From Legionella anisa (GTDB taxonomy: Bacteria > Pseudomonadota > Gammaproteobacteria > Legionellales > Legionellaceae), in assembly GCF_001467525.1 (NCBI RefSeq), contig NZ_LNXS01000001.1:62001-126000 (forward strand): a stretch of DNA of 64,000 nucleotides, written 5' to 3'. Below are positions 48,897 through 59,470 of this stretch, in pieces. The notes beneath the pieces are model-generated. The model saw nothing but the letters and a program-made list of their open reading frames with translations. It was not told the DNA's origin and did no database searches. Position 1 is the stretch's first letter. Each line of letters starts with the position of its first letter. The translations under genes and the position numbers were made by a program.

Positions 48897-49361
48897 TCAT
48901 TCTCTATTAATCAAAAGATCCAGAAGAAAAAAGCCAGCACCAATACAAATTGCACTATCCGCTAAATTAAATGTAGCAAAATGATGATGTTTATAATACA
49001 CATCAATAAAATCAATCACATAACCATCAAGTGCTCTATCGATCAAATTACCAATCGCACCACCTAAAATAAGACTAATGCCAGCTAAAAGGAATCGAGC
49101 CTGACTTTCAGTACGATACAACCAAACAGCAAGTATAACGCTCACGATGAAACTAAAACCAGCAAAAAACCATCTATGCCAATCTCCGGCACCGCTTAAA
49201 AAGCTAAAAGCAGCGCCAGAATTATAGGCCAAAGTAAAATTAAACATTGGAAAAACAGGTAATGGCTTATAGGGAGTTAAAAAAACACTCGCCAGGTACT
49301 TACTTGCTTGATCAAAAACAATCACTATAAGACTGAGCATAAACCATGGCCATTTTCTCAT
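48897..49361 (-). CDS. lspA: Lipoprotein signal peptidase II
   Basis: LspA cleaves lipoprotein signal peptides in the inner membrane after lipid attachment. The 154 residues have four membrane helices and the two catalytic aspartates in [17 protein letters not shown] and [11 protein letters not shown]. The start overlaps the ileS stop as ATGA. The operon order ribF-ileS-lspA is standard in proteobacteria. Confidence 0.96.
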   Translation of the reverse strand: MRKWPWFMLSLIVIVFDQASKYLASVFLTPYKPLPVFPMFNFTLAYNSGAAFSFLSGAGDWHRWFFAGFSFIVSVILAVWLYRTESQARFLLAGISLILGGAIGNLIDRALDGYVIDFIDVYYKHHHFATFNLADSAICIGAGFFLLDLLINRE

Positions 49362-52153
49362 ATAAACTGCCTCATTTCCTCTTGGCCGCTAATATTGCCA
49401 ACACAACGTAAGCAAAGCTCAGGATGCTGGGCATTTTGCCCCACATCAGGCCGTCTGTGCCAACAGCGAGCACATTTTTCATGTGGACTTGCAGAAACTG
49501 CAATAGAAACACCATATGCTGTAGCCGCTATACCAGCTGGAGCTGAATTCATAGGATGTACTGCGGCACCTGATGTGATGAGCAAAAAGCGCAATTCGTC
49601 ACCCAAACGAGTCAGTTTAGGCAATACTTTGTTGTCCGCATATAAAGTGACTTCTGCAGCCAAAGCAGAGCCTATTTCGCCTTTTTGACGTGTCTCTTCC
49701 AATGCTTTATTCACTTCATCACGGATTAAATGCAATTCATCCCAATCTTCCATATTCACATCATCAATCTTTGGCCAAGCATCATACCAAAGTTCGGTAA
49801 AGACTGATTCTTGATTATAACCGGGTATATAGCGCCCTATTTCTTCTGCTGTGAAAGACAAAATAGGTGCCAACCAAAGAGTAAATGCCCTAATGATGTG
49901 ATACATTGCAGTTTGGCAAGAACGTCTGGCTTTGCTTTCTTTTGCAGTGGTATATTGCCGGTCCTTAATCAAATCAAGATAAAAACTTCCCATGTCTACC
50001 GCACAGAAATTATGAAGTTTCTGATAAATAACATGAAATTGATAGCTTTCATAAGCTTCAATAATTTCTTTTTGTAACAGTTGGCTGCGCTTTAACGCCC
50101 ATTTATCTAATTCCAAAAGATCTTTGTTCGGAACGCTATCAACTGCAGGAGCAAAATCGAATAGGTTGGCTAATAAAAAACGGGCTGTGTTGCGAATTCT
50201 TCGATAAGCGTCTGCATTGCGCTTGATAATTTCATCTGAAATGCTCACTTCATGTCGGTAATCCGTTGAAGCGACCCATAAACGTAAAATATCCGCACCG
50301 TGTTGGTTAACCAATTTATCCAAAGCAACATAATTTCCTTTGGATTTAGAAAGCTTTTTACCCTCAGCATCCACAGTATATCCATGTGTCAATACTGTTT
50401 TATAAGGAGCAATACCATACATCGCAACAGAAGTGGTCAATGAAGAGTTAAACCAGCCGCGATGCTGATCTGAACCTTCAAAATAAATATCTGCAGGGAA
50501 AGATAATGCTTTATTTTGTTGCAATACACAGAAATGAGTTACACCAGAGTCAAACCACACATCCATCGTGTCGCTAATTTTATCATATGACTCAGCATCA
50601 TCTCCCAGAATCGCTTTTGCATCCATCTCAAACCAGGCATCAATACCAGATTTCTCAATAAGTAGCGCAACTTTTTCAATAAGCTCCAGTGTATTAGGAT
50701 GCAATTCACGCGTCGTATTATGTACAAATAAGGGCATAGGAGTGCCCCAAGCCCTTTGTCTTGATATACACCAATCAGGTCTATTTTCAACCATATTACT
50801 GATACGAGCCTTACCCCAGTCAGGTACCCAAGTCACTTTATCAATTTCTTTAACAATCTGTTCTCTTAACCGACCTTTATCCATTGAGATAAACCATTGA
50901 GGCGTCGCCAAAAAAATCATCGGTGATTTATGTCGCCAACAATGAGGATAACTATGCCTGATATTCTCTTTTGCTAAAAGAACTCCTTTTTCAGCCAAAA
51001 CACCCAAAATTGTGTCATTGGCCTTTAATACAGAAAGTCCAGCAAATAATTCAACATCATCAGCAAAACAGCCATTTCCTTTAACGGGATTAATTAAAGG
51101 CAAATTATACGCTTGGCCTACCAGATAATCATCTGGTCCATGTGCAGGAGCAGTATGTACGCTTCCAGTACCCGACTCAGTAGTTACATGCTCACCCAAC
51201 ACCACTGGAACAACCCGACTATAAAAAGGATGTTTTAATTTCAAATGCTCAAAAACCTTTCCTTTTGCCGAACCACAAATTGTATAGTGACTCACTCCAT
51301 AACGAGCCATGGTAGCTTCTACCAAATCGGTGGCCAGTATTAAATAAGAATCATCCGTATCGACTAAAGAATAATCAATTGCAGGATGCAAGCACACTGC
51401 TTCATTCGCGGGTAAAGTCCAGGGAGTCGTAGTCCAAATAGGAAGGCTAACTGGCTTTGTTTTTACATCTTTTTTAAACAACCCAATAAATTCTTCGGGA
51501 TTCACCGCAAAAAAAACAACATCAATAGAAGGTGAGGTTTTCTCATCATAATCAACCTCTGCTTCAGCCAAAGCAGAACCACAATCAATACACCAATGTA
51601 CCGGTTTAAAACCTTGTTGCAAATGACCGTTTTTGATCATCAATCCCAATGCACGAACGATATTGGCTTCATAACGAAAATCCATGGTGACATAAGGATT
51701 ATACCAATCTCCAAAAACCCCAAGGCGTTGAAACTCATCCCGCTGAATATCGATTTGACTGGCAGCATACTCACGGCATTTAGTGCGGAACTCTCGTGCA
51801 GATACCTTATCACCAACCCGCCCTATTTTTTTCTCTACATTGAGTTCAATAGGCAGCCCATGACAATCCCAACCAGGGACAAATGGCGCGTCATACCCAC
51901 TGAGTGACTTGGATTTAATGATAATGTCTTTAAGAATCTTGTTTAACGCATGCCCGCAGTGCAAATGGCCATTTGCATAAGGAGGGCCGTCGTGCAAAAT
52001 AAAGTGCTTACTTCCGGCACGAGCATTACGAATTTTTTCATAAACTTTTTTTGCTTGCCAATCAGCCAAAACTTCGGGCTCTCGAGTAGCCAAGTTTGCC
52101 TTCATCGGAAATGAAGTATTAGGGAGATTTAATGTATCTTTGTATTCTGCCAT
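49358..52153 (-). CDS. ileS: Isoleucyl-tRNA synthetase
   Basis: IleS charges tRNA-Ile and edits valine. The 931 residues contain the HIGH-type motif as HLHCGH ([12 protein letters not shown]), the editing domain, KLSKSKGNY (KMSKS motif), and a C-terminal zinc finger [13 protein letters not shown]...CLRCVG. Length is close to the 938 of E. coli. It is transcribed with ribF upstream and lspA downstream. Confidence 0.97.
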   Translation of the reverse strand: MAEYKDTLNLPNTSFPMKANLATREPEVLADWQAKKVYEKIRNARAGSKHFILHDGPPYANGHLHCGHALNKILKDIIIKSKSLSGYDAPFVPGWDCHGLPIELNVEKKIGRVGDKVSAREFRTKCREYAASQIDIQRDEFQRLGVFGDWYNPYVTMDFRYEANIVRALGLMIKNGHLQQGFKPVHWCIDCGSALAEAEVDYDEKTSPSIDVVFFAVNPEEFIGLFKKDVKTKPVSLPIWTTTPWTLPANEAVCLHPAIDYSLVDTDDSYLILATDLVEATMARYGVSHYTICGSAKGKVFEHLKLKHPFYSRVVPVVLGEHVTTESGTGSVHTAPAHGPDDYLVGQAYNLPLINPVKGNGCFADDVELFAGLSVLKANDTILGVLAEKGVLLAKENIRHSYPHCWRHKSPMIFLATPQWFISMDKGRLREQIVKEIDKVTWVPDWGKARISNMVENRPDWCISRQRAWGTPMPLFVHNTTRELHPNTLELIEKVALLIEKSGIDAWFEMDAKAILGDDAESYDKISDTMDVWFDSGVTHFCVLQQNKALSFPADIYFEGSDQHRGWFNSSLTTSVAMYGIAPYKTVLTHGYTVDAEGKKLSKSKGNYVALDKLVNQHGADILRLWVASTDYRHEVSISDEIIKRNADAYRRIRNTARFLLANLFDFAPAVDSVPNKDLLELDKWALKRSQLLQKEIIEAYESYQFHVIYQKLHNFCAVDMGSFYLDLIKDRQYTTAKESKARRSCQTAMYHIIRAFTLWLAPILSFTAEEIGRYIPGYNQESVFTELWYDAWPKIDDVNMEDWDELHLIRDEVNKALEETRQKGEIGSALAAEVTLYADNKVLPKLTRLGDELRFLLITSGAAVHPMNSAPAGIAATAYGVSIAVSASPHEKCARCWHRRPDVGQNAQHPELCLRCVGNISGQEEMRQFI

Positions 52154-52287
52154 AAGAGTTTACTCTGCGAAATCGTTAAATTGTTGGTGACTGTCACCCT
52201 TCGGGATGCTGTCCCTATTTAGTGTATCTTGAATGAAAAACAATTTGAAAAAAACATACACATCCTATTTTTCAAAATTTTTTTCAT

Positions 52288-53262
52288 TCAACCTGCACTC
52301 AAATCTACTCCCAACGTTGATATAGAGGTTTTTTCATTACAATTCTTGAGGAATTCTTTTGCCACTACAATATCATCATAAATTTGCGCGATTAAAGCAT
52401 CCACTGAAGTGAATTTAACCTCATCACGCAATTTGTGCAAGAAAAACACCTGCATTAATTCACCATATATTGACTGATCAAAGTCAAATAAATGCACTTC
52501 CAAAATATTCTTGCTGCCATCTACTGTGGGACGACGTCCAATATTCGCTACTCCATACACCATTTGGGAAACAATTCGAACTCGAACTACAAATACTCCC
52601 TGCAAAGGCAAAGAGTAGCGATGCAAAGCAAGATTTGCAGTAGGAATTCCCCACTGTCGTCCACGCCCGTCTCCATGCAATACGCGACCACAAATACTAT
52701 AAGGTCTACCTAGATATTTTGCTGCCGTATTCAGATCGCCATGCTGCAATGCTGTTCTAATTCGTGTTGAACTGATTCTATTTTCGTTAATACAAAAATT
52801 TGAATAAATGCTTACATCACAGGCATATTCCGAACCAAGTTTTTTCAACAAACTCACATCACCTTCCCTGTTTTTGCCAAAACGAAAATCTTCACCTACC
52901 AAGAGATATTTCACATTGAGCGTAGAAAACAAATAAGTGCGGGCAAACTCAGCTGCAGAAGTTTGCGCTAATGCATTATCAAATTTAAAACAGTATACAT
53001 AATCAATCTGGCATGAGCGTAATACATCTAATTTTTCTCTTAAACTGGAAAGTCGTGCCGGTGCTTTCTCCTGTTGGAAGTATTCTCTGGGCTGAGGCTC
53101 AAATAGAATTAGAACTAAAGGTAAATTTAAATCATTTGCTTTATTTTCTAAAGTCCTAATAAGATTTTGATGCCCCAAATGCACGCCATCAAAATTACCA
53201 ATAGTAGCGACCACGCCTTTATCAAACGCAGAAAAATGTTGAATGCCGCGCAACAATTTCAT
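52288..53262 (-). CDS. ribF: Riboflavin kinase / FAD synthetase
   Basis: A bifunctional enzyme that phosphorylates riboflavin to FMN and adenylates it to FAD. The 324 residues have the nucleotidyltransferase domain first (GNFDGVHLGHQNLI, with the HxGH motif; SSTRIRTAL) and the kinase domain last (GRPYSICGRVLHGDGRGRQWGIPTANL). It leads the ribF-ileS-lspA set; the 134-bp gap before ileS contains a small hairpin around CACCCTTCGGGATG, perhaps only a spacer. Confidence 0.96.
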   Translation of the reverse strand: MKLLRGIQHFSAFDKGVVATIGNFDGVHLGHQNLIRTLENKANDLNLPLVLILFEPQPREYFQQEKAPARLSSLREKLDVLRSCQIDYVYCFKFDNALAQTSAAEFARTYLFSTLNVKYLLVGEDFRFGKNREGDVSLLKKLGSEYACDVSIYSNFCINENRISSTRIRTALQHGDLNTAAKYLGRPYSICGRVLHGDGRGRQWGIPTANLALHRYSLPLQGVFVVRVRIVSQMVYGVANIGRRPTVDGSKNILEVHLFDFDQSIYGELMQVFFLHKLRDEVKFTSVDALIAQIYDDIVVAKEFLKNCNEKTSISTLGVDLSAG

Positions 53263-53369
53263 AAGTAATTCAATCGTGTAACTCGAAACCCAGTAGTATA
53301 CTTGTTTTCTGCCTCATTGAGAAATAGTAGCAGGAATTAGAGGTATTTTATTTTAGACCGGATACTTTA

Positions 53370-53416
53370 TAGCCTGGGTGAAGCAAAGCGTAACCGCTTT
53401 GCTTCACCCAGGCTAC
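53370..53416. repeat. Short GTAGCC palindrome, copy H
   Basis: AGCCTGGGTGAAGCAAAGCG and its complement meet around a tiny loop, giving a compact 47-bp hairpin without the usual spacer. It lies 16 bases after the uspA stop and could serve as its terminator. Confidence 0.8.
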
Positions 53417-53431
53417 ACTTATGCTACATTT

Positions 53432-53881
53432 TTACGCTTTAGAATTCTTCTCAGAGGGTATAGAACGGACAATTAAAACATCACATTCTGCACCATGCAA
53501 AATGGCATTTGCTGTTGAACCTAATAATAAGGAAAGACCATGCTTGCCATGACTTCCTGTAACAATCAAATCGATATGGCGCTCTTGTGCAACCCTTAAA
53601 ATTTCATTTTTTGTGGAGCCAAATTCAATAAATCGGTGTTTTGCATCTACTCCCAACTTTTCACCCAATTCATTCAGTTCTTTTTCAGCTTGCTCGCGAA
53701 TAGATAATTCAACTTCAGCAAATCCGGCAAAACCAGGATAAGCATAAGCAGGAATGGGTTCTACGACATGAACTAATATCAGATCAGCGCCATTCTCATC
53801 AGCAATTTTTTTCGCTTTATGCGCTGCTATAATACCAACCTCATCAAAGTCAGTAGCAAACAATACCCTCTTATACATCAT
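53432..53881 (-). CDS. Universal stress protein, UspA family
   Basis: A 149-residue cytoplasmic Usp-domain protein. The nucleotide-binding pattern G-x2-G-x9-G(S/T) is present in GSHGKHGLSLLLGSTANAIL, so it probably binds ATP. AGGAG stands before the ATG. Such proteins accumulate in stationary phase and stress. It is an independent transcript between ribF and the ccm operon. Confidence 0.92.
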   Translation of the reverse strand: MMYKRVLFATDFDEVGIIAAHKAKKIADENGADLILVHVVEPIPAYAYPGFAGFAEVELSIREQAEKELNELGEKLGVDAKHRFIEFGSTKNEILRVAQERHIDLIVTGSHGKHGLSLLLGSTANAILHGAECDVLIVRSIPSEKNSKA

Positions 53882-54209
53882 TTTCTCCTTATAATTCTGA
53901 TGCCTATTTATAGACTAGCAGATTTAAAATTAATTGCATTACAAAAAGATACGTTTCACATCGTAATAGAAAGTATTTAAAAACAAAAGGGAAAATAAAA
54001 AGAGTGAATGATGTTAAAAAAGCGCATTTATCGTAAAAAATCAAAAATGCCCTGTTTCGCTTTTGAGAAATAGTTACAAATTTAAAGGAGTCGTGTGTAA
54101 TACAATAAATTTTACCACCTCTACGTACCGCGCATAAAGCGCGGTACGTAGGGTGAAAAAATGTGTGGGGATCGCTCAGCGTTGCGCTTGAGTTCTCGAT
54201 CTTTATAAA
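53882..54209. other. Gene-free spacer with a perfect palindrome
   Basis: No gene is visible. The part next to uspA is AT-rich and should hold its promoter. At 54121-54151 CTACGTACCGCGC and GCGCGGTACGTAG form perfect 13-bp arms around ATAAA; the stem is G+C-rich and lies about 60 bp after the ccmI stop, so it may terminate the ccm transcript, though the tail on that side (GGTGGTAAAATTTATTG) is only moderately T-rich. Confidence 0.55.
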
Positions 54210-54893
54210 TCAATCCAGATCTTTATCTCTTAACTTCAGATGCGCTTCAGCTTTAGCAATTGCCTTGCGAATTGCTTTAGCCTCTTCTGATTGTTCTGGG
54301 GCCAGTTTTAACAAACGTCGCCAATAACTTATTGCATCTTCATACGCATGGCTTACAAAAGCATTCATTGCGAGCATCGCCAATGCATCGGGCTGATTTG
54401 GATTGTTTTTTAATAATCGGTTAAATAGTTCAGTGATCTGTTCGGTAAATTGCTGATTATTCAGTACCCACAAACTGTGCGCATAATTCACTGCATATTG
54501 TTCATCATCGGGATTAAATTGATATGCTTTTGCAAAAGCATTTACAGCATTTTGTTTTTCATTTTGGCCGCTGTACAAACGTCCTAAGAGATACCAACCT
54601 TTAGCACTTTTTGGGGTTTCATCCAATTTTGCACGCAATTTCTCGATTAATTCTTGTGGACTTTTAATCGATTCCAACATTTTTTTAGCTTGTTTCTGTG
54701 AATTAAGATGATGGAGATGCTCTTGCCATCCTCCAAAGCCGCCCCAATAAAAATATCCTGTAAATGCCCCTAAAAAAATAGCAGGAACCAGCAACAGGCT
54801 GGCGGTAAAACGGCGCCTGAATGGATAAACCATGAGTATACAGGCTAAGCCAGTTAGACCTGCTGCTAATCCCAATAACCACCATTCATTCAT
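54210..54893 (-). CDS. ccmI: Cytochrome c maturation protein CcmI (TPR)
   Basis: CcmI (CycH) holds apocytochrome c for heme attachment. The 227 residues have two N-terminal membrane helices (LLGLAAGLTGLACILMVY and LLLVPAIFLGAFTGYFYW) and three or so TPR repeats (for example WYLLGRLYSGQNEKQNAVNA). It is shorter than the fused CcmH of E. coli, in keeping with a separate ccmH. It is the last gene of the ccm set, 15 bp after ccmH. Confidence 0.9.
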   Translation of the reverse strand: MNEWWLLGLAAGLTGLACILMVYPFRRRFTASLLLVPAIFLGAFTGYFYWGGFGGWQEHLHHLNSQKQAKKMLESIKSPQELIEKLRAKLDETPKSAKGWYLLGRLYSGQNEKQNAVNAFAKAYQFNPDDEQYAVNYAHSLWVLNNQQFTEQITELFNRLLKNNPNQPDALAMLAMNAFVSHAYEDAISYWRRLLKLAPEQSEEAKAIRKAIAKAEAHLKLRDKDLD

Positions 54894-54908
54894 AAAAAGC
54901 TCGCTAAA

Positions 54909-55310
54909 TTATGCATGTTCCTTCTCTCGGACTCCAAAACAAGTGCGCCAGAAAATAACAAATCCTAAGAGTAAAAATAAAATAGGTCCAAACCACAATA
55001 AAAAAGTCACTGCTTTAACCGGAGGATTAAACAGGATAAAATCTCCGTAACGAGCAGTCAGATAATCACTGATTTCACTATCACTCTTACCCTCTTTCAC
55101 CATGTGATAAACTTGATTACGCAAATCTTTAGCTAATTCAGCATTAGAATCTGCCAAATCTTGATTTTGACATACCAGGCAACGCAAGTCTTTGAGCAGA
55201 TGATTAAATTGAGCTTCCTTTTGAGCAGAATCCAAAGGATAAGTACTATTTGCCCAGGCCAGCGAACTTAAAAAAAGAAAAAAACACCCGAAAATAAAGC
55301 CTATTCTCAT
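54909..55310 (-). CDS. ccmH: Cytochrome c maturation protein CcmH
   Basis: A thiol oxidoreductase that reduces apocytochrome c cysteines. The product is 133 residues with a signal anchor (MRIGFIFGCFFLFLSSLAWA), the active-site LRCLVCQNQ, and a C-terminal membrane helix. The ATG at 55310 overlaps the ccmG stop as ATGA and opens on the signal sequence, so the longer frame to 55358 is not used. Confidence 0.93.
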   Translation of the reverse strand: MRIGFIFGCFFLFLSSLAWANSTYPLDSAQKEAQFNHLLKDLRCLVCQNQDLADSNAELAKDLRNQVYHMVKEGKSDSEISDYLTARYGDFILFNPPVKAVTFLLWFGPILFLLLGFVIFWRTCFGVREKEHA

Positions 55311-55843
55311 GAGGTTTGCTCCAGCTGCTTCATTAAAGGTAAAATCTCTTTTTGCCACATCTCTTGAGTCATAATTCCAGCATGTCGATAACGAATTATT
55401 CCTTTCTTATCGATCACAAAAGTCTCTGGTGCGCCATACACACCTAAATCGATAGCAACTTTTCCATCCTGGTCTTCGATGACACGCTTATAAGGATTTC
55501 CCCATTGCTTCAACCAGAGGAGCGCGTCCGTAGATTTGTCTTTATAATTCAACCCATAAATCGGCACTCCTTCACGCGCCAATTGCAACATAAAAACCTG
55601 TTCATCAACACAAGCTGCACACCAACTAGCCCAAACATTTAACAAAACCACCTGACCACGTAATTGTGTGGAACTAAAAAAAGAATTCGGGTGATACAAT
55701 TCAGGTAGGTTAAAGTGAGGTAATGACTTTCCAAGTTGTACTGAAGGTAATTCATGCGGATTTAAGGATAAACCACGCCAAAGAAAGACACAAAGCAGCA
55801 AAAAAAGAGTAATTGGAATCACTTTCCATCCTATTTTTTTCAT
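55307..55843 (-). CDS. ccmG: Thioredoxin-like protein CcmG (DsbE)
   Basis: A membrane-anchored periplasmic thioredoxin of 178 residues that works with CcmH on apocytochrome c. The anchor is residues 5-22, and the redox site is WASWCAACVDE. The conserved GAPETFVIDKKG loop is present. Its start overlaps the ccmF stop as ATGA. Confidence 0.95.
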   Translation of the reverse strand: MKKIGWKVIPITLFLLLCVFLWRGLSLNPHELPSVQLGKSLPHFNLPELYHPNSFFSSTQLRGQVVLLNVWASWCAACVDEQVFMLQLAREGVPIYGLNYKDKSTDALLWLKQWGNPYKRVIEDQDGKVAIDLGVYGAPETFVIDKKGIIRYRHAGIMTQEMWQKEILPLMKQLEQTS

Positions 55844-57792
55844 GCTTTCAACTCCTGGGTACCAATTATTGCTTGCTGTCTTTTTTGATAATAGCGCCTA
55901 TCTGTCAGTGCAAAAAAACCACCGGCTAAAATCATAAACCCACCGGCCCAAATCCAACGAATTAAAGGTTTGTAATAGAGTCTTACTGACCAAGAGTTAT
56001 CAGCTAATGGCTCACCTAAAGCAACATAAATATCTCTAAAGGGTGTTACGTCAATTGCGGACTCAGTCATTGCCATTTGACCTACTGTATAAAGTCTTTT
56101 TTCAGGATAAATCAGCTTGCTCTTGCCCTGATAATTAATTTTAAATTGGGCTTTAGTTCCTTTATAGTTTGGTCCGATTAACGGTTCCTGGTGTATAAAC
56201 TCAATAGAATAACCAAGTAACGATACTTTTTTTCCAAGCTCCATGGGTACATCATCTTGCACACCATAAGCTGTAGAAACAGCAATACCAATTACCGTAG
56301 TTGCTACTCCCAAATGTGCGAGAATCATTCCCCAAAAAGCTTGCCCTACTTGATATAAACCACGATCAAAAATCCGTCTATAAGCAGCTTGAAATGTACT
56401 TAAAATCACCCAGAAAGCCAGGCTCAACCCGATAAAAGCTGAACTATTAAATTCTTTAGCTGTAGTAATTAACAAAACTAAAGGTATTAAGAAGCTAAGA
56501 AAAACTGTTTTCCAAAGCTTTTTTAATACACTTCGCCAATGATCTCTGTTCCATCTTAAATGAACACCAATTCCCATTAATAACAACAAAGGAATCATTA
56601 AAGGAATGAATACCGAATTAAAATAAGGAGCTCCGACAGATAGTTTACCCAGGCCTAAACCTTCAACAAGCAATGGATACACAGTTCCCATTAAAACAGT
56701 GAGCATAATTACTACTAAAAAAACATTATTTAATAATAAAGCACTTTCCCTAGAAAAAGGACTGGGATTGCTGCCTGAATGTAAGGTTTGTGCTCTAAAA
56801 AGGAACAATAATAAAGAACCACCAATAACAAATAATAAAAATACTAAGATATATAATCCGCGCTGCGGATCTACGGCAAATGCATGAACAGAGGTCAAAA
56901 CACCGGAACGCACAAGAAAAGTACCGATTAAGCTTAAAGAAAAAGCAGCAATTGCAAGCAACATGGTCCATGCTTTAAATTGTTGGCGCTGCTCAGTTAC
57001 TGCCAAAGAATGCAATAAAGCAGTTCCTACTAACCAAGGCATAAAAGAGGCATTTTCGACTGGATCCCAAAACCACCATCCACCCCAACCCAACTCCCGA
57101 TAAGCCCACCAGCTTCCCAAAGTGATACCCGCCGTTAAACAACACCATGCGGCTAATGTCCAAGGTCTAGTCCACTTTGACCAACTGGCTTCTACTCTAC
57201 CCGCCCAAAGTGCAGCAATGGCAAAGGCGAAGGCTACAGAAAAACCTACATACCCCATATACAACATTGGCGGATGAAATAAAAAACCCGGATCTTGCAA
57301 TAAGGGATTCAAATCACGACCTTGTGTATCTAAAACCTGAAACTGACGTAAAAAAGGATTGGATGTAGTCAACAAAAAAAGAATAAATCCAATACTCAGC
57401 CAACCGAGAACAACTAAAACGCGAGTCCGCATTTCTTTATCCAAACCCGTACTGCAAAAAGCTACCAGCAACGTCCAAAAGCTCAGAATGGAGACCCATA
57501 ACAACATGGAACCTTCATGCCCGCCCCAAACAGCACAGAACTTATAAAACCACGGTAAGTTAATGCTGGAATTACTGAGTACGTAAATTACCGAGAAATC
57601 ATCTTTTAAAAAACAAAGGGTGAGGAAAAGATAGGTCAAGGCAATGAAGAAAGACTGGCAGACTGCATAAGTACGTGCAGCATCTATCCAATTACTTCGT
57701 TTTAATTGCAACCCAACGAGTGGAATTAATGCAAGCATTATGGAAGAAAGCAAAGCCAAAACCAAAGAAAAAAGCCCTAATTCTGCAATCAT
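55840..57792 (-). CDS. ccmF: Heme lyase subunit CcmF
   Basis: CcmF transfers heme from holo-CcmE to apocytochrome c. It is a 650-residue multi-helix membrane protein. The WWD motif [19 protein letters not shown], and histidines typical of the heme-binding sites (LLHSLAVTE), are present. Start overlaps the ccmE stop as ATGA. Confidence 0.97.
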   Translation of the reverse strand: MIAELGLFSLVLALLSSIMLALIPLVGLQLKRSNWIDAARTYAVCQSFFIALTYLFLTLCFLKDDFSVIYVLSNSSINLPWFYKFCAVWGGHEGSMLLWVSILSFWTLLVAFCSTGLDKEMRTRVLVVLGWLSIGFILFLLTTSNPFLRQFQVLDTQGRDLNPLLQDPGFLFHPPMLYMGYVGFSVAFAFAIAALWAGRVEASWSKWTRPWTLAAWCCLTAGITLGSWWAYRELGWGGWWFWDPVENASFMPWLVGTALLHSLAVTEQRQQFKAWTMLLAIAAFSLSLIGTFLVRSGVLTSVHAFAVDPQRGLYILVFLLFVIGGSLLLFLFRAQTLHSGSNPSPFSRESALLLNNVFLVVIMLTVLMGTVYPLLVEGLGLGKLSVGAPYFNSVFIPLMIPLLLLMGIGVHLRWNRDHWRSVLKKLWKTVFLSFLIPLVLLITTAKEFNSSAFIGLSLAFWVILSTFQAAYRRIFDRGLYQVGQAFWGMILAHLGVATTVIGIAVSTAYGVQDDVPMELGKKVSLLGYSIEFIHQEPLIGPNYKGTKAQFKINYQGKSKLIYPEKRLYTVGQMAMTESAIDVTPFRDIYVALGEPLADNSWSVRLYYKPLIRWIWAGGFMILAGGFFALTDRRYYQKRQQAIIGTQELKA

Positions 57793-58220
57793 GAATGTAC
57801 CTTTTGGGATAAAGCTGCTTTCACTTCCGGCGGCATATAATTCGCATCATGCTTCGCCAATACCTGTGAGGCACGAAAATGTTGGTTATCAAGCAGCTGC
57901 CCTTCAGCAACTACACCCTGCCCCTCTCTAAATAAGTCTGGAAGAATACCCGTATATTTTACGGTAATGGTTTGATTAAAATCGGTTATTTTAAATTCTA
58001 CATCCAAACCTTTTTTCGAGCGAATAATAGAATCCTTTTCAACCATCCCCCCCATACGAATATTATGCTGCTGTGGTGCTTCACCTGCTACAGCCTGGGT
58101 AGGAGTATAAAACAAGCTTATATTTTGTCTCAGTGCATACAAAACCAACGCTGCAGCAATGGATAAAATAGACAGGGTAAATACTAAAATCATTATCTTA
58201 CGTCGGCGTGCTGGAATCAT
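57789..58220 (-). CDS. ccmE: Heme chaperone CcmE
   Basis: CcmE binds heme covalently through a histidine and delivers it to CcmF. The 143 residues have an N-terminal anchor and the OB-fold with [13 protein letters not shown], where the His and Tyr (HxxxY) are the heme site. It starts two bases after the ccmD stop. Confidence 0.96.
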   Translation of the reverse strand: MIPARRRKIMILVFTLSILSIAAALVLYALRQNISLFYTPTQAVAGEAPQQHNIRMGGMVEKDSIIRSKKGLDVEFKITDFNQTITVKYTGILPDLFREGQGVVAEGQLLDNQHFRASQVLAKHDANYMPPEVKAALSQKVHS

Positions 58221-58222
58221 CT

Positions 58223-58381
58223 TTATCGCTTAAACCATTGTTGTAATTTTTGTCGTGTCTGTTTTCCTTTCCATTTCATACCTAATAAATTCATTACTAA
58301 AACAACACAGACCAAACCATAAGCCGGCCAGACATAAATGGAGTATCCTCCCATTGCCAACCACTCTAAAAGTTGATTCAT
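58223..58381 (-). CDS. ccmD: Small membrane protein CcmD
   Basis: A 52-residue protein too short for a usual ORF cutoff, found by reading the gap between ccmC and ccmE. It begins [20 protein letters not shown], has one membrane helix ([15 protein letters not shown]) and a basic tail, as in CcmD proteins that release holo-CcmE from the CcmABC complex. The start overlaps the ccmC stop as ATGA, and the stop lies two bases before the ccmE start. Confidence 0.92.
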   Translation of the reverse strand: MNQLLEWLAMGGYSIYVWPAYGLVCVVLVMNLLGMKWKGKQTRQKLQQWFKR

Positions 58382-59121
58382 TTAAATTCCCCTTCAAATT
58401 GAATCTTGACCCAAGCTTGCCTCTTTTCCCTAAGCAATAATTCATGACGCGCTTTCTCTAAAATAATCCACAAACAGTATAAAAAAAATCCAGCTATGGT
58501 CAACAATAAAGGATATAACATACTTCCATCAATCTTAGGCTTGGCAAAGACTGACAAAGTAGATCCTTGATGCAAAGTATTCCACCAATAAACTGAATAA
58601 TGAATAATCGGTAAATCAATAATTCCCACCAAAGTTAGAATGGCAATAATTTTATCTCCATTATCTTTATTTTTTATCGCATAGTGGGTTGCTAAAATTG
58701 CAGCATAAAGCAATAAAAGAATTAATTCAGAAGTCAAACGAGCATCCCAAACCCACCAAGTACCCCACATAGGTTTACCCCAAATACTGCCAGTCACCAG
58801 CGCAAGAAAAGCCATACTAAGGCCAACTTGAGCAACAATATTAATTAAAAGACCTGCTATTTTAATACGCCAAACCAAAAGCAATACAGCTAAAAAACCC
58901 ATCCAGGCATAGAGCATCATGGACAAAAAAGCACTGGGTACATGGACGTAGATAATGCGGAACGCATCACCTTGTTGATAATCAGGGGGGGTAAATACCA
59001 ATCCCCAAATGATACCAACAACTAAGATCACTAAAGCGCCCACTGCCAAACTTGGAGTGAAGCGTCCAGTAAAATTATAAAAAAACTTAGGCGATGCCAG
59101 TTGATATAATAACTTCCACAT
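58378..59121 (-). CDS. ccmC: Heme exporter/handling protein CcmC
   Basis: CcmC presents heme to CcmE. The 247-residue membrane protein has six helices and the WWD signature WGTWWVWDARLTSE. The ATG at 59121 is chosen over an in-frame TTG at 59139; neither has a good ribosome site. Unlike usual operons, it is separated from ccmB by about 350 bp of nested repeats, so it may need its own promoter. Confidence 0.94.
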   Translation of the reverse strand: MWKLLYQLASPKFFYNFTGRFTPSLAVGALVILVVGIIWGLVFTPPDYQQGDAFRIIYVHVPSAFLSMMLYAWMGFLAVLLLVWRIKIAGLLINIVAQVGLSMAFLALVTGSIWGKPMWGTWWVWDARLTSELILLLLYAAILATHYAIKNKDNGDKIIAILTLVGIIDLPIIHYSVYWWNTLHQGSTLSVFAKPKIDGSMLYPLLLTIAGFFLYCLWIILEKARHELLLREKRQAWVKIQFEGEFK

Positions 59122-59191
59122 AGGAATAATTGAAATCAAAAAAAGCGGATTTTAACACGTATCCCCCTATTCGCAAAACCCAGAAGCCTTA

Positions 59192-59470
59192 GAATCTGTT
59201 TTCATTTCGCGAGCTTAAGCTAAAATGCTCTGTAGGATCGTCAGTTTGATAGAAACTTTGATATGTATAAGCCATTATTCAATAAGTAGTGCACTCTACT
59301 TACGTAGTAATGTAGCCTGGGTGAAGGCGAAGCCGTAACCCAAGTTTCTGGATAAACAGCACGCTTCCATAACCCGGGTTACGCTTCGCTTCACCCAGGC
59401 TACATGTATCTAACAATAACGAGAAAATCAGGACAGTTTGGCCAAGATAGTAGAAATGGAAACAGACCCT
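59192..59470. repeat. GGTCTGTTTCC element, copy K2, with nested copy I
   Basis: The outer ends (GAATCTGTTTTCATTTCGCG at left, complement of GGGTCTGTTTCCATTTCTAC at right) are inverted relatives of element K1. Within it, at 59312-59403, lies a full GTAGCC palindrome. The right end provides the ccmB stop codon (TAG, 59469-59471). This is an insertion within an insertion between ccmB and ccmC. Confidence 0.75.
59312..59403. repeat. GTAGCC palindromic repeat, copy I
   Basis: The inverted arms GTAGCCTGGGTGAAGGCGAA and complement (ending CACCCAGGCTAC) surround a 40-base centre. It is nested in the larger element K2. Confidence 0.85.
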
